Origin: [Clostridium] fimetarium
Lineage (GTDB): Bacteria > Bacillota > Clostridia > Lachnospirales > Lachnospiraceae
Reading direction: 5' to 3'
NCBI RefSeq assembly: GCF_900111235.1
Contig: NZ_FOJI01000009.1
Coordinates: forward strand, 124,001-188,000
Length of the DNA: 64,000 bases
In this document: one piece after another, positions 9,570-17,696 of the stretch
Numbering within the stretch: position 1 is the stretch's first letter
Layout: each line of letters starts with the position of its first letter
Notes under the pieces: model-generated
Told to the model about the DNA's origin: nothing
Database searches by the model: none
What the model saw: the letters and a program-made list of their open reading frames with translations, nothing else
Position numbers and translations under genes: made by a program

Positions 9570-9654
9570 ATATATTTTTCATATGGATTATGGAAATTCA
9601 ATCCTGTAGAACTAAATTATAATAGTTATATAAAGAGAACTAAATCAATAGTAG

Positions 9655-9894
9655 GAGAATACATATGGTGATAAAATAACCGCATATGCACATTATTTGC
9701 TAGTTAATCCTAAGTATCAGGGAGCTGGCGTTGGTACAGAGCTAATTGAGCAATTAAAGAAAAAATATGATGGGTATTTATATTTAATATTGACATCTGA
9801 AAATAGAGATATACTTGGCTTTTATGAAAATCGCGGATTTCAAGTGGTTGAAGGCGCAATACCAATGGTGCTTCGAGCAAATGATAAATTATAA
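9655..9894 (+). pseudogene. GNAT acetyltransferase C-terminal stub
   Basis: The open frame encodes GDKITAYAHYLLVNPKYQG then AGVGTELIEQLKKK and a normal GNAT C-terminus (ILGFYENRGFQ). It thus keeps the acetyl-CoA loop (YQGAGVG) but lacks the N-terminal half. A TAG at 9652 closes the frame upstream, and there is no ATG in frame ahead of the conserved part. It is a gene remnant. Confidence 0.7.
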
Positions 9895-9901
9895 GCGTTC
9901 T

Positions 9902-9966
9902 TAATTTCAGGAACAGTTTGAAAATCCATCCTCTCAATGATACAATAAAACTTAATTTAATTATGG
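9902..9966 (+). promoter_or_regulatory. promoter-bearing repeat, copy 1
   Basis: TTGAAA (9918-9923) and TACAAT (9941-9946) with a 17-base spacer lie inside a ~60-base block, AGTTTGA...CCTCTCAATG...AATAAAACTTAAT, that recurs at 11099 and 12155. It would transcribe the VOC gene at 10019. Confidence 0.7.
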
Positions 9967-10018
9967 ATATTATGATACTACACAGGTATTTGGTAAAGAA
10001 AAAATAGAGGTGATATAA

Positions 10019-10369
10019 ATGTTCCATATAAATTCGCTTTACATTTGTGTAAATGATATGGACAGGGCAATTGCGTTTTATGAAGACTTTTTTGAACGCA
10101 AAGTAAGCGAAAAAGATAGAATTTATAGTGTATTTGAAATAGATGGTTTTAGATTTGGACTGTTTGCTTATCTAGAAATGAATGAAAAACATTTATTTGG
10201 TAGTAATTGCTTGCCAAGTGTTAGTGTAAATAATAAATTTAGTTTAGAAACTAAATTAAGCAAGCTGAATGTTGTGTTTCTATTATCAAAGATTGGGGAA
10301 AACTGGGTAGCTGAGTTTGAAGATAATGAAGGCAATCATATTGAAATAACTGCACCTGTTGAGTGTTGA
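10019..10369 (+). CDS. VOC-superfamily (glyoxalase-like) protein
   Basis: The 116-residue protein is one VOC module: LYICVNDMDRAIAFYEDFF at the N-terminus, FEIDGFRFGLFAY in the middle and EFEDNEGNHIEITAP at the end, where the Glu is a usual metal ligand. VOC proteins include glyoxalases, dioxygenases and drug-binding resistance proteins. AGAGGTG lies before the ATG, and the repeat promoter sits 70 bases upstream. Confidence 0.85.
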   Translation: MFHINSLYICVNDMDRAIAFYEDFFERKVSEKDRIYSVFEIDGFRFGLFAYLEMNEKHLFGSNCLPSVSVNNKFSLETKLSKLNVVFLLSKIGENWVAEFEDNEGNHIEITAPVEC

Positions 10370-10485
10370 TGAACGTTACTAAATTAAAAGTTAATGAAGT
10401 AGTGAATATTGAAAACTTGAAATTGTAGGTTAGTGAAAATATGATAAAATAATTATAAATTTGAATCTGATGGAGGAGTTATGTT

Positions 10486-10971
10486 ATGTGTTTGACATTT
10501 AAAAAAATAAGTGATTTTGAACGTGGAATTTTATATCAGTTATTAATGGATGGTTATTCTTTTGATAATCGATGGAGAGAAAGCTTCGAACAGAATTGGA
10601 AAGAATCTGATAATTTTTTTTTTGAAAATCCAGATATTGCAGATAAATGTGGATTCATTACGGTATTAGATGGTAAGCCAATTGGTCATATATCATGGGA
10701 CCCAAGAAATAGACCAGAATATGTAGAAATTGGACATAACTGTATTGCTTCCGAATATAAAGGGAATGGATATGGGAAAAGACAACTTCAAGAAGCAATA
10801 AATAGAATTCTACAGTATAAGGGGCTTAAAAAGATAATTGTAGGTACGAATTGCAATTTGGTCGCACCTCATAATTATGAAAGTGTAGGATTTAAACTTT
10901 TACAAAGGAGAAAAAATGAAGGCGCTGCATCATTTTCAGGTGATTATCTAGATTATGAAATGCTACTATAA
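10486..10971 (+). CDS. GNAT-family N-acetyltransferase
   Basis: The 161-residue protein has GNAT motifs: GFITVLDGKPIGHISWDP, the acetyl-CoA pyrophosphate loop YKGNGYGKRQLQEAI, and PHNYESVGFKLLQRR at the end. It transfers an acetyl group from acetyl-CoA to an unknown amine. GGAGGAG provides a strong ribosome site. A terminator follows within 30 bases, so it is probably a single-gene unit. Confidence 0.85.
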   Translation: MCLTFKKISDFERGILYQLLMDGYSFDNRWRESFEQNWKESDNFFFENPDIADKCGFITVLDGKPIGHISWDPRNRPEYVEIGHNCIASEYKGNGYGKRQLQEAINRILQYKGLKKIIVGTNCNLVAPHNYESVGFKLLQRRKNEGAASFSGDYLDYEMLL

Positions 10972-10997
10972 AATATTGACAAATTCCATCTTGTCGA

Positions 10998-11037
10998 GAA
11001 AAAATACTAACTACATTATTAGTCTAGTATTTTTTTT
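10998..11037 (+). terminator. intrinsic terminator after the GNAT gene
   Basis: AAAATACTA pairs with TAGTATTTT and is followed by a T run. It resembles the terminator at 532-567. A small GACAA/TTGTC hairpin lies just before it. Confidence 0.8.
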
Positions 11038-11098
11038 GTATCCTCAATAAACAACTAAACTAATAGTTAATGCATAATTGAATCTATTATACGCCAAA

Positions 11099-11163
11099 CC
11101 AATTTCAGAAATAGTTTGAGAATCTATCCCCCTCAATGTTATAATAAAACTTAATATGAAATT
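11099..11163 (+). promoter_or_regulatory. promoter-bearing repeat, copy 2
   Basis: TTGAGA (11116-11121) and TATAAT (11140-11145), spacer 18, lie in the same ~60-base block as at 9902 and 12155. It leads into the P-loop gene that begins at 11186. Confidence 0.75.
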
Positions 11164-11185
11164 GAATGTATAATGAGGTAAATGA

Positions 11186-11794
11186 ATAGGACAGGTATAT
11201 TATTTAGGCGGTTCACCTTGCTGTGGGAAAAGTACAATTTCAGAAATGTTAGTCAATAAATATCAATTTCAATATTTTAAAGTTGATGATTATTTAAATG
11301 CCTACACCGAAAAAGGTGCAAAAGATGGAAAGCCATTACTCTCTAAAGTTTCAAAAATGACGCTAGATGAACTTTGGTTAAGAAATCCTGATATACAAAA
11401 TCAAGAAGAATTGGAATTGTATTGGGAGATGTTTGAATACATTTCAGCTGATTTAAAGTCTAGAGCTAATGGAATTCCAATGGTAGCAGAAGGTGCGGTC
11501 TTTTTACCGAGAATCATGAATAAAATAGGAATATTTCAAACCAATTATATTTGTATAGTTCCAACAAAACAGTTTCAGTACGAACAATATTCAAAGCGAA
11601 CATGGGTTTCACATTATCTCAGTGGATGTAGTAACAAAGAACTTGCATTTGAAAATTGGATACAAAGAGATTATCTGTTTGCAAGTGCAGTATTAGAAAA
11701 TGCGAAGAAATTAGGTTATCATACCTTAGTAGTGGATGGAACAAGAAGTATAGATGAAAATTATTTAGCAGTAGAAAAGTTATTTGATTTGTGA
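11186..11794 (+). CDS. P-loop kinase-like protein with ATA in the start position
   Basis: The conserved protein begins IGQVYYLGGSPCCGKSTISE, a normal Walker A (GGSPCCGKST) near residue 8, and continues for about 202 residues with a WVSHYLSGCSNKELAFENW region. It looks like a small kinase of the 2-phosphoglycerate/shikimate-kinase-like sort. The frame has no ATG, GTG or TTG before the P-loop. An in-frame TGA at 11183-11185 is followed directly by ATA, five bases after GAGGTAA. The first canonical start, ATG 11246, would delete the P-loop. Either the start codon mutated from ATG or ATA is used poorly; the gene may be dying. Confidence 0.65.
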   Translation: MGQVYYLGGSPCCGKSTISEMLVNKYQFQYFKVDDYLNAYTEKGAKDGKPLLSKVSKMTLDELWLRNPDIQNQEELELYWEMFEYISADLKSRANGIPMVAEGAVFLPRIMNKIGIFQTNYICIVPTKQFQYEQYSKRTWVSHYLSGCSNKELAFENWIQRDYLFASAVLENAKKLGYHTLVVDGTRSIDENYLAVEKLFDL

Positions 11795-11902
11795 AAGCGA
11801 GATAATGGAGCGGAAATTAGGAAAGGGAACATATCGTAATAATATTACAATCCGATTCTACGCCACCCCAGTACATGCCATTCCTAACTATAGTTCCAAG
11901 AG

Positions 11903-12028
11903 CTAAGAATTTTTTTTAATATAAATTTTTAATGCTGTTATTAGTAAATATAAAGTATATATTCCTATTCCAATAAAGAATAGATTGATTACAAGAAATA
12001 TAATAGATACTCCCGATAGTCCTAACAT
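11903..12028 (-). CDS. 41-residue hydrophobic peptide, type I toxin-like
   Basis: The minus strand encodes a 41-residue peptide: a hydrophobic stretch from about residue 5 to 32 (GVSIIFLVINLFFIGIGIY and following), then a basic end (LKIYIKKNS). GGGGG is eight bases ahead of the ATG. It follows copy D of the leader element (12029-12110), which supplies a promoter. Size, single membrane span and basic tail resemble type I toxins and other small membrane peptides of Firmicutes, but no antisense RNA is shown, so the role is inference. Confidence 0.6.
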   Translation of the reverse strand: MLGLSGVSIIFLVINLFFIGIGIYTLYLLITALKIYIKKNS

Positions 12029-12110
12029 AAGATGTCCCCCTTCCCCATTACAATATATTCTCCAATATTTTGTCTAGATTAATTATATAATATGGAAATA
12101 TTTATAACAA
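12029..12110 (-). ncRNA. leader element, copy D (upstream of hydrophobic peptide)
   Basis: On the minus strand TTGTTA (12105-12110) and TATAAT (12082-12087) have a 17-base spacer. The core GACAAAATATTGGAGAATAT then ATTGTAATGGGG matches copies A-C except that TTGGGGAAT reads TTGGAGAAT. Instead of a terminator it leads to the ribosome site and ATG of the 41-residue peptide. This may be the ancestral form of the element. Confidence 0.65.
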
Positions 12111-12154
12111 GTTATATCTATACAGTTATAAACTAGTGCTAGAAGTCTAGTTCC

Positions 12155-12220
12155 AAACCAATTTAAAAAAAAGTTTGAGAATTCAATCCCTCAATGCTAT
12201 AATAAAATTTAATTTAGATA
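12155..12220 (+). promoter_or_regulatory. promoter-bearing repeat, copy 3 (no gene behind it)
   Basis: TTGAGA (12175-12180) and TATAAT (12198-12203), spacer 17, lie in the same block as at 9902 and 11099. No coding region follows on this strand, so this copy is probably left over from a lost gene. Confidence 0.65.
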
Positions 12221-12683
12221 TAATATAAAAATTATTTTATAAATTACAAATAATTAAAATTTTTCAACCCCCAATTATACGCCAAAATCGTACCTTCCCC
12301 TACGCCACGTTTCAAAAATTACTCCATTTTTACGCCATTTATTTAACGAAATTTAACCCAAATTAACGATATTTAATAACTCATCCCAACAAATATATGA
12401 TATGATAATCAACAACAACTTTACACCAATTTTCATACGAATCTACAAAACCCTAGTATTTAAGCCATTTTTATACACATAACACCTCACAATACTAACA
12501 AATACAAGCTAATAAAGGCAATATATACCCACCCCAAGAAAGGAAACAACCCCCTATGTTCCGTTTATGGTGCAAAATATAGGCGCGAATGGGGGAGAAG
12601 TACAGTTTTACTGGGCTTGAGGGGGGATAGGAGGTGTATTACGCCAAAATTACGCCGTTTTTATAAGAGGATTTGAGAAGTGG
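12221..12683. repeat. noncoding relic stretch with TACGCCA motifs
   Basis: TACGCCA occurs at 12278, 12301, 12331 and 12640, with TACGCCG at 12651; further copies lie at 11090 and 11859. Read on the minus strand, 12328-12350 gives NGVKME-stop and 12640-12665 gives NGVILA-stop, close to the C-terminal codons of Tn916-type integrases. They may be relic integrase 3' ends or arm-type integrase sites. I find no intact gene here. Confidence 0.45.
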
Positions 12684-12723
12684 AAAGGAGCTATACAATC
12701 AACAAAGTTGTATCGCTCCTTTT
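12684..12723. terminator. hairpin between relic DNA and the PIN gene
   Basis: AAAGGAGC(t)ATACAA pairs with TTGTAT(c)GCTCCTTTT around a short loop, with T on both sides. It lies 11 bases past the PIN stop codon and may work in both directions. Confidence 0.65.
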
Positions 12724-12733
12724 AATATGTAAT

Positions 12734-13315
12734 TTATATCTCATCTATAAATTTAATTATGTCTTTTATCCATTTATTTCCTGAATAGATTACAACGTCA
12801 TTATCTTCCTCATATGCTTCAAATATATTTTGATATGGATGACAATATACATGTCCCCTATCATTAGTAATAATTACATATTCGCCATGTGATGCCTTGG
12901 CAATTGATAACAATTCGCACTCACCTAAATCTTTATTCTTGAAGCATTTTGATGATATCTCTTTTTGCGTAATTTCTCCTCTTTGCAATAGTAATTGTAA
13001 ATAATCAAAATTATACATCCATGAATAAAATCTATCTCTAATGGATTTTAATATTATTTTAGCACCATCAATTTCTGATATATCTATTAACTCAATTACT
13101 TTAAAAACCCCATTTTTAGTACAATTTCTAACGCAAATTTCAATTTCTGCGGTAGACGCATCACTTTTTACTATATAGTAACCAGGAGTTAGTTCATCCA
13201 TAATCGTTTGTGTAATACATACATTATTATTCAAATCACTACATTTTTTTGCCACACCATATATATTAGAGTCTATTGTATGTAAAAACACATTTGTATC
13301 AACTAAATATTTCAT
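12734..13315 (-). CDS. PIN-like domain protein (putative RNase toxin)
   Basis: The 193-residue product has the PIN acidic set: Asp6 in YLVDTNVF, Glu41 in IMDELT, Asp129/Glu132/Glu134 in KDLGECELLSIA and Asp152 in ITNDRGH. PIN proteins are Mg-dependent RNases and common toxins; this one resembles the DUF4411 type found beside ImmA/IrrE proteins. Its start overlaps the stop of the upstream metallopeptidase gene by one base, so the three genes 14444-12734 are one operon. It is the likely effector. Confidence 0.8.
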   Translation of the reverse strand: MKYLVDTNVFLHTIDSNIYGVAKKCSDLNNNVCITQTIMDELTPGYYIVKSDASTAEIEICVRNCTKNGVFKVIELIDISEIDGAKIILKSIRDRFYSWMYNFDYLQLLLQRGEITQKEISSKCFKNKDLGECELLSIAKASHGEYVIITNDRGHVYCHPYQNIFEAYEEDNDVVIYSGNKWIKDIIKFIDEI

Positions 13316-14088
13316 TATTTATCTAAAAGTCCATTTCTGAATAATATAGCTTCGGCAGTGGCTGTGCCAATTTTATTGTCTTTTTTTAATTGTTCAACAT
13401 ATTTTTTTAATAAATCATATGGAATTTGATATTCTTTATATTCTTGCAATTCCTCATTTACAACATAATAATCTTTTTGAAAATAATTAGACAAAGTACA
13501 TCCTAATGCTTTTACAATTTCTTTCTTAACTGTTTTAAGTCTATCCCCGATATTAGACCTATAAAGCATTTTTCTCAAAACATTGTCAAAGCTCAGGCAA
13601 TATTTATGACATAATTCATCAACTTCGATTGCTAGCTCTTTTCGTTTATCATCTTCCAATAGACCTAATGACATTATTTTATCATAATCCTTATCAATAC
13701 ACTTGGCAGGATATAAAATCTCACTTGCAAACTCATTGGCCTCTTTTTCCTCAGCATACATAGATGCCATATTAGCATCTGTGTCAGAAATAGCTTGACC
13801 TCTGTGTAAGAACCAATGTCCTATTTCATGTGCTAAGGTAAAATTCTGATGACCTATTGGTCGTTTATAATTTATACAAATAGTAGTTAGTTCATTGTCT
13901 CCATAACCTATAAATCCAGATAATTTACCAATATCTTCTTTAAAAATCAATAAGTTATATTTTTCAATATAATTGCCTTTATCCTCTATTAAGTTAAAAA
14001 AATTGCTAGGAAACTCTTTAATTTCAAAAAAATTCCTAGCTTCTTCAACTTTATACATTACATTATTATGCAAAACAAGTATCCTCAT
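13315..14088 (-). CDS. ImmA/IrrE-family zinc metallopeptidase
   Basis: The 257-residue protein contains HEIGH at residues 87-91 with the flanking LAHEIGHWFLHRG, the zinc motif of ImmA/IrrE (COG2856) peptidases, and EEKEANEFASEILYP downstream with the third ligand. ImmA-type enzymes cleave XRE-family repressors. Here the XRE-like protein is encoded three bases upstream and the PIN toxin one base downstream, so it probably controls toxin release by cleaving the regulator. Confidence 0.85.
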   Translation of the reverse strand: MRILVLHNNVMYKVEEARNFFEIKEFPSNFFNLIEDKGNYIEKYNLLIFKEDIGKLSGFIGYGDNELTTICINYKRPIGHQNFTLAHEIGHWFLHRGQAISDTDANMASMYAEEKEANEFASEILYPAKCIDKDYDKIMSLGLLEDDKRKELAIEVDELCHKYCLSFDNVLRKMLYRSNIGDRLKTVKKEIVKALGCTLSNYFQKDYYVVNEELQEYKEYQIPYDLLKKYVEQLKKDNKIGTATAEAILFRNGLLDK

Positions 14089-14090
14089 CT

Positions 14091-14444
14091 CTATAATTTA
14101 ATGGTTAGTATTCCTTGCAAAAAAGTAAAATCGTTCATAAAATCTTGGATTTTCACCTTTACTTTTTTTGAAATTTCATTATCATTTCCTCTATTTTTAG
14201 AACCAATTAATAAATCTCGGCTTCGTACAACTTCACTCTTAAAATATTCTGGTTTGCAGTGCAATGCACTACAAATAAAATTTAAATCAAAATCATCAAT
14301 CTCATCACAAGAAACTTGGTTATCAATTATTGCTTGGATATAGGATATATCAATGAATGTTTTTTCTGACAAAGTAACTTTATCTATTTCAAGTGAATCC
14401 ATTCTATTTTTTAATTCTTTTCCTATAAACAACATATGAAACAC
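14091..14444 (-). CDS. XRE-like antitoxin/regulator
   Basis: The 117-residue protein has a diverged Cro/C1-like helix-turn-helix (ELKNRMDSLEIDKVTLSEKT, then ISYIQAIIDNQ and FICSALHCKPEYF). It is the first gene of the XRE/ImmA-IrrE/PIN operon and ends two bases before the next start. An inverted repeat TATGATA/TATCATA lies 16 bases upstream of the start, so it probably represses its own operon. It is the expected target of the neighbouring peptidase. Confidence 0.65.
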   Translation of the reverse strand: MFHMLFIGKELKNRMDSLEIDKVTLSEKTFIDISYIQAIIDNQVSCDEIDDFDLNFICSALHCKPEYFKSEVVRSRDLLIGSKNRGNDNEISKKVKVKIQDFMNDFTFLQGILTIKL

Positions 14445-14460
14445 CTTCTTCCCCTATAGT

Positions 14461-14484
14461 ATGATAATCGACTAAATATCATAA
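14461..14484. promoter_or_regulatory. candidate operator of the XRE/ImmA/PIN operon
   Basis: TATGATA (14461-14467) and TATCATA (14478-14484) are a perfect 7-base inverted repeat with a 10-base centre, placed just upstream of the regulator gene. Confidence 0.5.
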
Positions 14485-14669
14485 AATATAATAGTTTATA
14501 ATAGTATATATGAAAAAATTAATATTGTCACTAATATTTTCCATATTTTTAATTAAATAAGTAAATGAAATTTTAAATAATTGGTATACTATTATTTATA
14601 TTATAACATATATTATGATATATATGTTGTTGTTTTCAGTAGTATGCTCAGTATTTTATAATAAATACT

Positions 14670-16337
14670 TTATTGTGAGTCCAAATCGTTTAAAAGAATT
14701 TTAAGGTCTTCAAATTTGTTGATTTGTATAGTGTTTATAATATCTTTCTTTAATACGCTAAGTATTGTCAATGACAAAATATATAAGATGAATACTTCGC
14801 TGTCCTCATCTTTTCCGCATTGGTTGTAATAATCATAAATTAAGTTATAGATAGTATCAACAAAAGTTGGACGCAAAGTTAACATCGTACTTATGAGGGG
14901 GCTCATTCCTTTCATATCTAATTTAAACGATAGAAATAATTTTAAATCTACTATATTAAAGGTGTCCAGGATTAAGTCGAAATATTTTGTGAAAATATAC
15001 TTTGTACTCAAATCATCTGTATATGACATAATATCAAATGTGTTATTAGCACGTCCCTTTAAAATGCTATATACAATATAAGAAATATCTTTTTTATCAA
15101 GCATGTCAAATAACTCGTTAGGAATTTTTTCAAAAGCTTTTATCGCATGGTTTGCGATTGTATAATCAGAATCCCTAAGGTCTTTTGAAATATCAAAATA
15201 GAATTTACATTTAGATTCATTAATATTACAAAGTGATAGTATATCATAAAAATATGATTTCAAAGGAAAACTGTATACTTGGTTCATTTGCAAATAATTA
15301 CTCGTAAAGAGACCCTTTAAGTAATCTTTGTCGTGGTCACAAACTTGCTGATTATTGAATATTCCTTTTAGTATATTGTGCTTTACAACCGATATATTAA
15401 TTGGATTTTCACATAGTAAATTACCAATTAATTCTTGAAAATCTTTTTTATAAATATAGCAATGTGAAATGACTTCTGAAATCATATTTTCATAGTTACT
15501 TTCATTTTGTATTATTTTAGAAAGCTTTGATAAAGTACGTTTTATATTGACATCTTCAAGATTATCTACAATGCAAGGATTAAAGTTTAGCATTTGAAGA
15601 TAATTGTCATTACAGTCATCTTTGCAGATTATACTGCCAATTGATTCATTATAATTTATGTTTGGAATATTACTCATATAAGCTAGAAATGCTATTATAT
15701 TTATACGGTGTGTATTTGTATCAAATGATTCATCAAGAATTATTTTTGTTAATTTTTGAGCTAATGGTCTTAATGCTCTAATATGTAAATATTTTAGTTC
15801 GGTTTTCACAGTGTTGCTGATTTCTTCATTTTCTATAATTGAGAAATATGAATTACCTTTTAACTTTTCTATAATTTGTTGGATGCTTTGCTGCCCTAAT
15901 AAAACAGGTTTGGATGATAAAAAATCAATGATGGTGGAATATACTTCCCGAGCTATTTCAGCAGAACATATGAAGTTACTTGGATGAGCACAGTCATTTC
16001 TGATATCAAGGCATCTTTTTATTGCTTTTTCTTCATTGGAATTTAACATATCAATTTTTTCGGATGCACATTTTTCAACAAGGAACTTTTCATAAGGCCT
16101 AAGGTGTTTTATTGCATCTTCAATGTCATAATCTAATCTCCGTATGGTAGGATTGCTATTTGCAAGGGCCTTTACTTTTTTATGTAAATCATACATCCCT
16201 GCAATCACTGACATAATAACACAAGCTCTATAAGAACCTGCATTGTAACAATTCAAAGCCTCCTTTAAATATTCTTTAATATCATCATAGACTACGCTAT
16301 TTAGCAATTCTTCCATATCACGTAACATTTCACTCAT
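14670..16337 (-). CDS. HEPN-motif protein of unknown function, partner of Shedu
   Basis: The 555-residue protein has an N-terminal helical domain with CLDIRNDCAHPS at residues 109-120; Arg113-x4-His118 is the catalytic Rx4-6H motif of HEPN RNases. The remaining 400 residues are helical-looking and not recognised. It begins 44 bases downstream of the Shedu gene on the same strand, so the two are probably co-transcribed. I infer an RNase or sensor function in defence. The HEPN call rests on the motif and its helical surroundings. Confidence 0.6.
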   Translation of the reverse strand: MSEMLRDMEELLNSVVYDDIKEYLKEALNCYNAGSYRACVIMSVIAGMYDLHKKVKALANSNPTIRRLDYDIEDAIKHLRPYEKFLVEKCASEKIDMLNSNEEKAIKRCLDIRNDCAHPSNFICSAEIAREVYSTIIDFLSSKPVLLGQQSIQQIIEKLKGNSYFSIIENEEISNTVKTELKYLHIRALRPLAQKLTKIILDESFDTNTHRINIIAFLAYMSNIPNINYNESIGSIICKDDCNDNYLQMLNFNPCIVDNLEDVNIKRTLSKLSKIIQNESNYENMISEVISHCYIYKKDFQELIGNLLCENPINISVVKHNILKGIFNNQQVCDHDKDYLKGLFTSNYLQMNQVYSFPLKSYFYDILSLCNINESKCKFYFDISKDLRDSDYTIANHAIKAFEKIPNELFDMLDKKDISYIVYSILKGRANNTFDIMSYTDDLSTKYIFTKYFDLILDTFNIVDLKLFLSFKLDMKGMSPLISTMLTLRPTFVDTIYNLIYDYYNQCGKDEDSEVFILYILSLTILSVLKKDIINTIQINKFEDLKILLNDLDSQ

Positions 16338-16381
16338 TTCCTCTCAATATTATTTATACTACATTTCATAAAAAAGTAACT

Positions 16382-17251
16382 TTATTCCCCATCGCCACCA
16401 GTAATTTTACCTTTTGAATCGCTTTTCCCTAATGTTATCCAATAAGAATATCTTTCCTTTAGAAATGATTTTCGCTCTTCCGAGGTATTATTCATCATAT
16501 CAATTGCTTGCATAAAACGTTGGACTTTGGATAACTCATCAGCACAATCAGCACGATACCTATATGTGGCTGGAATATTTATGATGTTATATTGTTTTCC
16601 ATAAACACTACTTGATGTAAATTGATAATAATCTCTAATTGGTCTTAATCTATCAAATGATATGATATCAATATTATCATGTCTAGCGGAGGTCCGTTTC
16701 CCCGTAAGCAAATCATTATTTTCGTATTCAGCTCTTCTTCCGTAAATTAAAAGAAATTGAGGCTCAAAACTTTTTTTGCTTATTTCATTTGTAATATTAA
16801 AATAATCAAAAAGCATTAATTGATTAACTGGTTTATTTAAAATCGCTTTCCATTCATAAATTTGTCCAATTGCTTGGCTAAAATTTGCTGTCAAATTTCC
16901 TGCAGTAGTAAACATTTTTTTGCTAGGCTGTTCTATTTCAATAAAAACTGGTGAAAATGTTAAACTATCATTAGCAAGCCATACAAAATCAGGAATTCGT
17001 CTAAATGGACCACCAATTTGTGGCTGTGACACTAAGGTATGCATATATGGATAATGTCCTGATTGTCCAAATAATTCTAATGCCCCAGGCACATAAGAGG
17101 GGTTTTCTTCAAAAAAAGTTTGAAAAAACTTTTCATCATCAGAGTTATTCAACAGTAGATTTTTATATTCTTCCAACGTTATTTTCTCATATTCATCCCA
17201 AGAAATCTCTTTTGGGGCATCTAGTATTAATTCGTACTTCTTTTTAAACAT
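16382..17251 (-). CDS. sduA: Shedu-type (DUF4263) nuclease SduA
   Basis: The 289-residue protein shows the DUF4263 nuclease core: RRIPDFVWL (Asp88), then VFIEIEQPSKKMFT (Glu105/Glu107), a PD-(D/E)xK arrangement, followed by TANFSQAIGQIYEWK and a HDNIDIISFDRL strand. Shedu proteins are single-gene anti-phage nucleases. Residues 1-80 form a separate N-terminal segment that may sense the trigger. Copy C of the leader element lies upstream on the same strand and would give an attenuated transcript. The downstream partner with a HEPN motif is unusual. Confidence 0.75.
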   Translation of the reverse strand: MFKKKYELILDAPKEISWDEYEKITLEEYKNLLLNNSDDEKFFQTFFEENPSYVPGALELFGQSGHYPYMHTLVSQPQIGGPFRRIPDFVWLANDSLTFSPVFIEIEQPSKKMFTTAGNLTANFSQAIGQIYEWKAILNKPVNQLMLFDYFNITNEISKKSFEPQFLLIYGRRAEYENNDLLTGKRTSARHDNIDIISFDRLRPIRDYYQFTSSSVYGKQYNIINIPATYRYRADCADELSKVQRFMQAIDMMNNTSEERKSFLKERYSYWITLGKSDSKGKITGGDGE

Positions 17252-17391
17252 TATAGTTAACTCCTTTTCAGATTAAAATCAAGATAGTCCTCTAGATTTA
17301 AAATAAAATATTTCATGTAAACATTAACATATTCATTATGGCGTATATATTACCAAATTTTAAACATAGGTAAATGATTTGCTATATTCAT

Positions 17392-17540
17392 AAAAAAATA
17401 CAGACTCTCTAAGGGAATCTGCAACAAATAGTATATATTATATTAAAAAAACAAAAGCTCCCTTATATGTTGCCCAATCACAATATATTCCCCAATATCT
17501 TGTCTGAATTGATTTTATAACTTTTTTATTTATATTACAA
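17392..17540 (-). ncRNA. leader element, copy C, upstream of Shedu
   Basis: On the minus strand TTGTAA (17535-17540) and TAAAAT (17512-17517) have a 17-base spacer. The core GACAAGATATTGGGGAATAT then ATTGTGATTGGG follows. It ends in a terminator: AGATTCCC/GAGTCTGT hairpin then seven T (17392-17422). GGGAAT in the core can pair with ATTCCC in the terminator. The Shedu ATG is 140 bases beyond, so transcription must pass the terminator to express it. The variable middle differs from copies A and B, which favours conservation of the ends. Confidence 0.65.
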
Positions 17541-17585
17541 GTTTTTTCGCTAGATTATTAATATCATAGTCGATATATGTTTTAA

Positions 17586-17624
17586 TTGTTTTACTTATCA
17601 TAGTGGAATATAATGGATTATATT
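17586..17624 (+). promoter_or_regulatory. promoter and inverted repeat of the TIR operon
   Basis: TTGTTT (17586-17591) and TATAAT (17609-17614), spacer 17. AATATAA-tgga-TTATATT (17607-17624) is a perfect inverted repeat over the -10, a good place for a repressor. Confidence 0.6.
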
Positions 17625-17696
17625 GTGAAAATATAAGTGAAAATAAAGAGTTTAAATAGGACTGATAATTTCAAATGAAATAATAAAGGGGATAGT

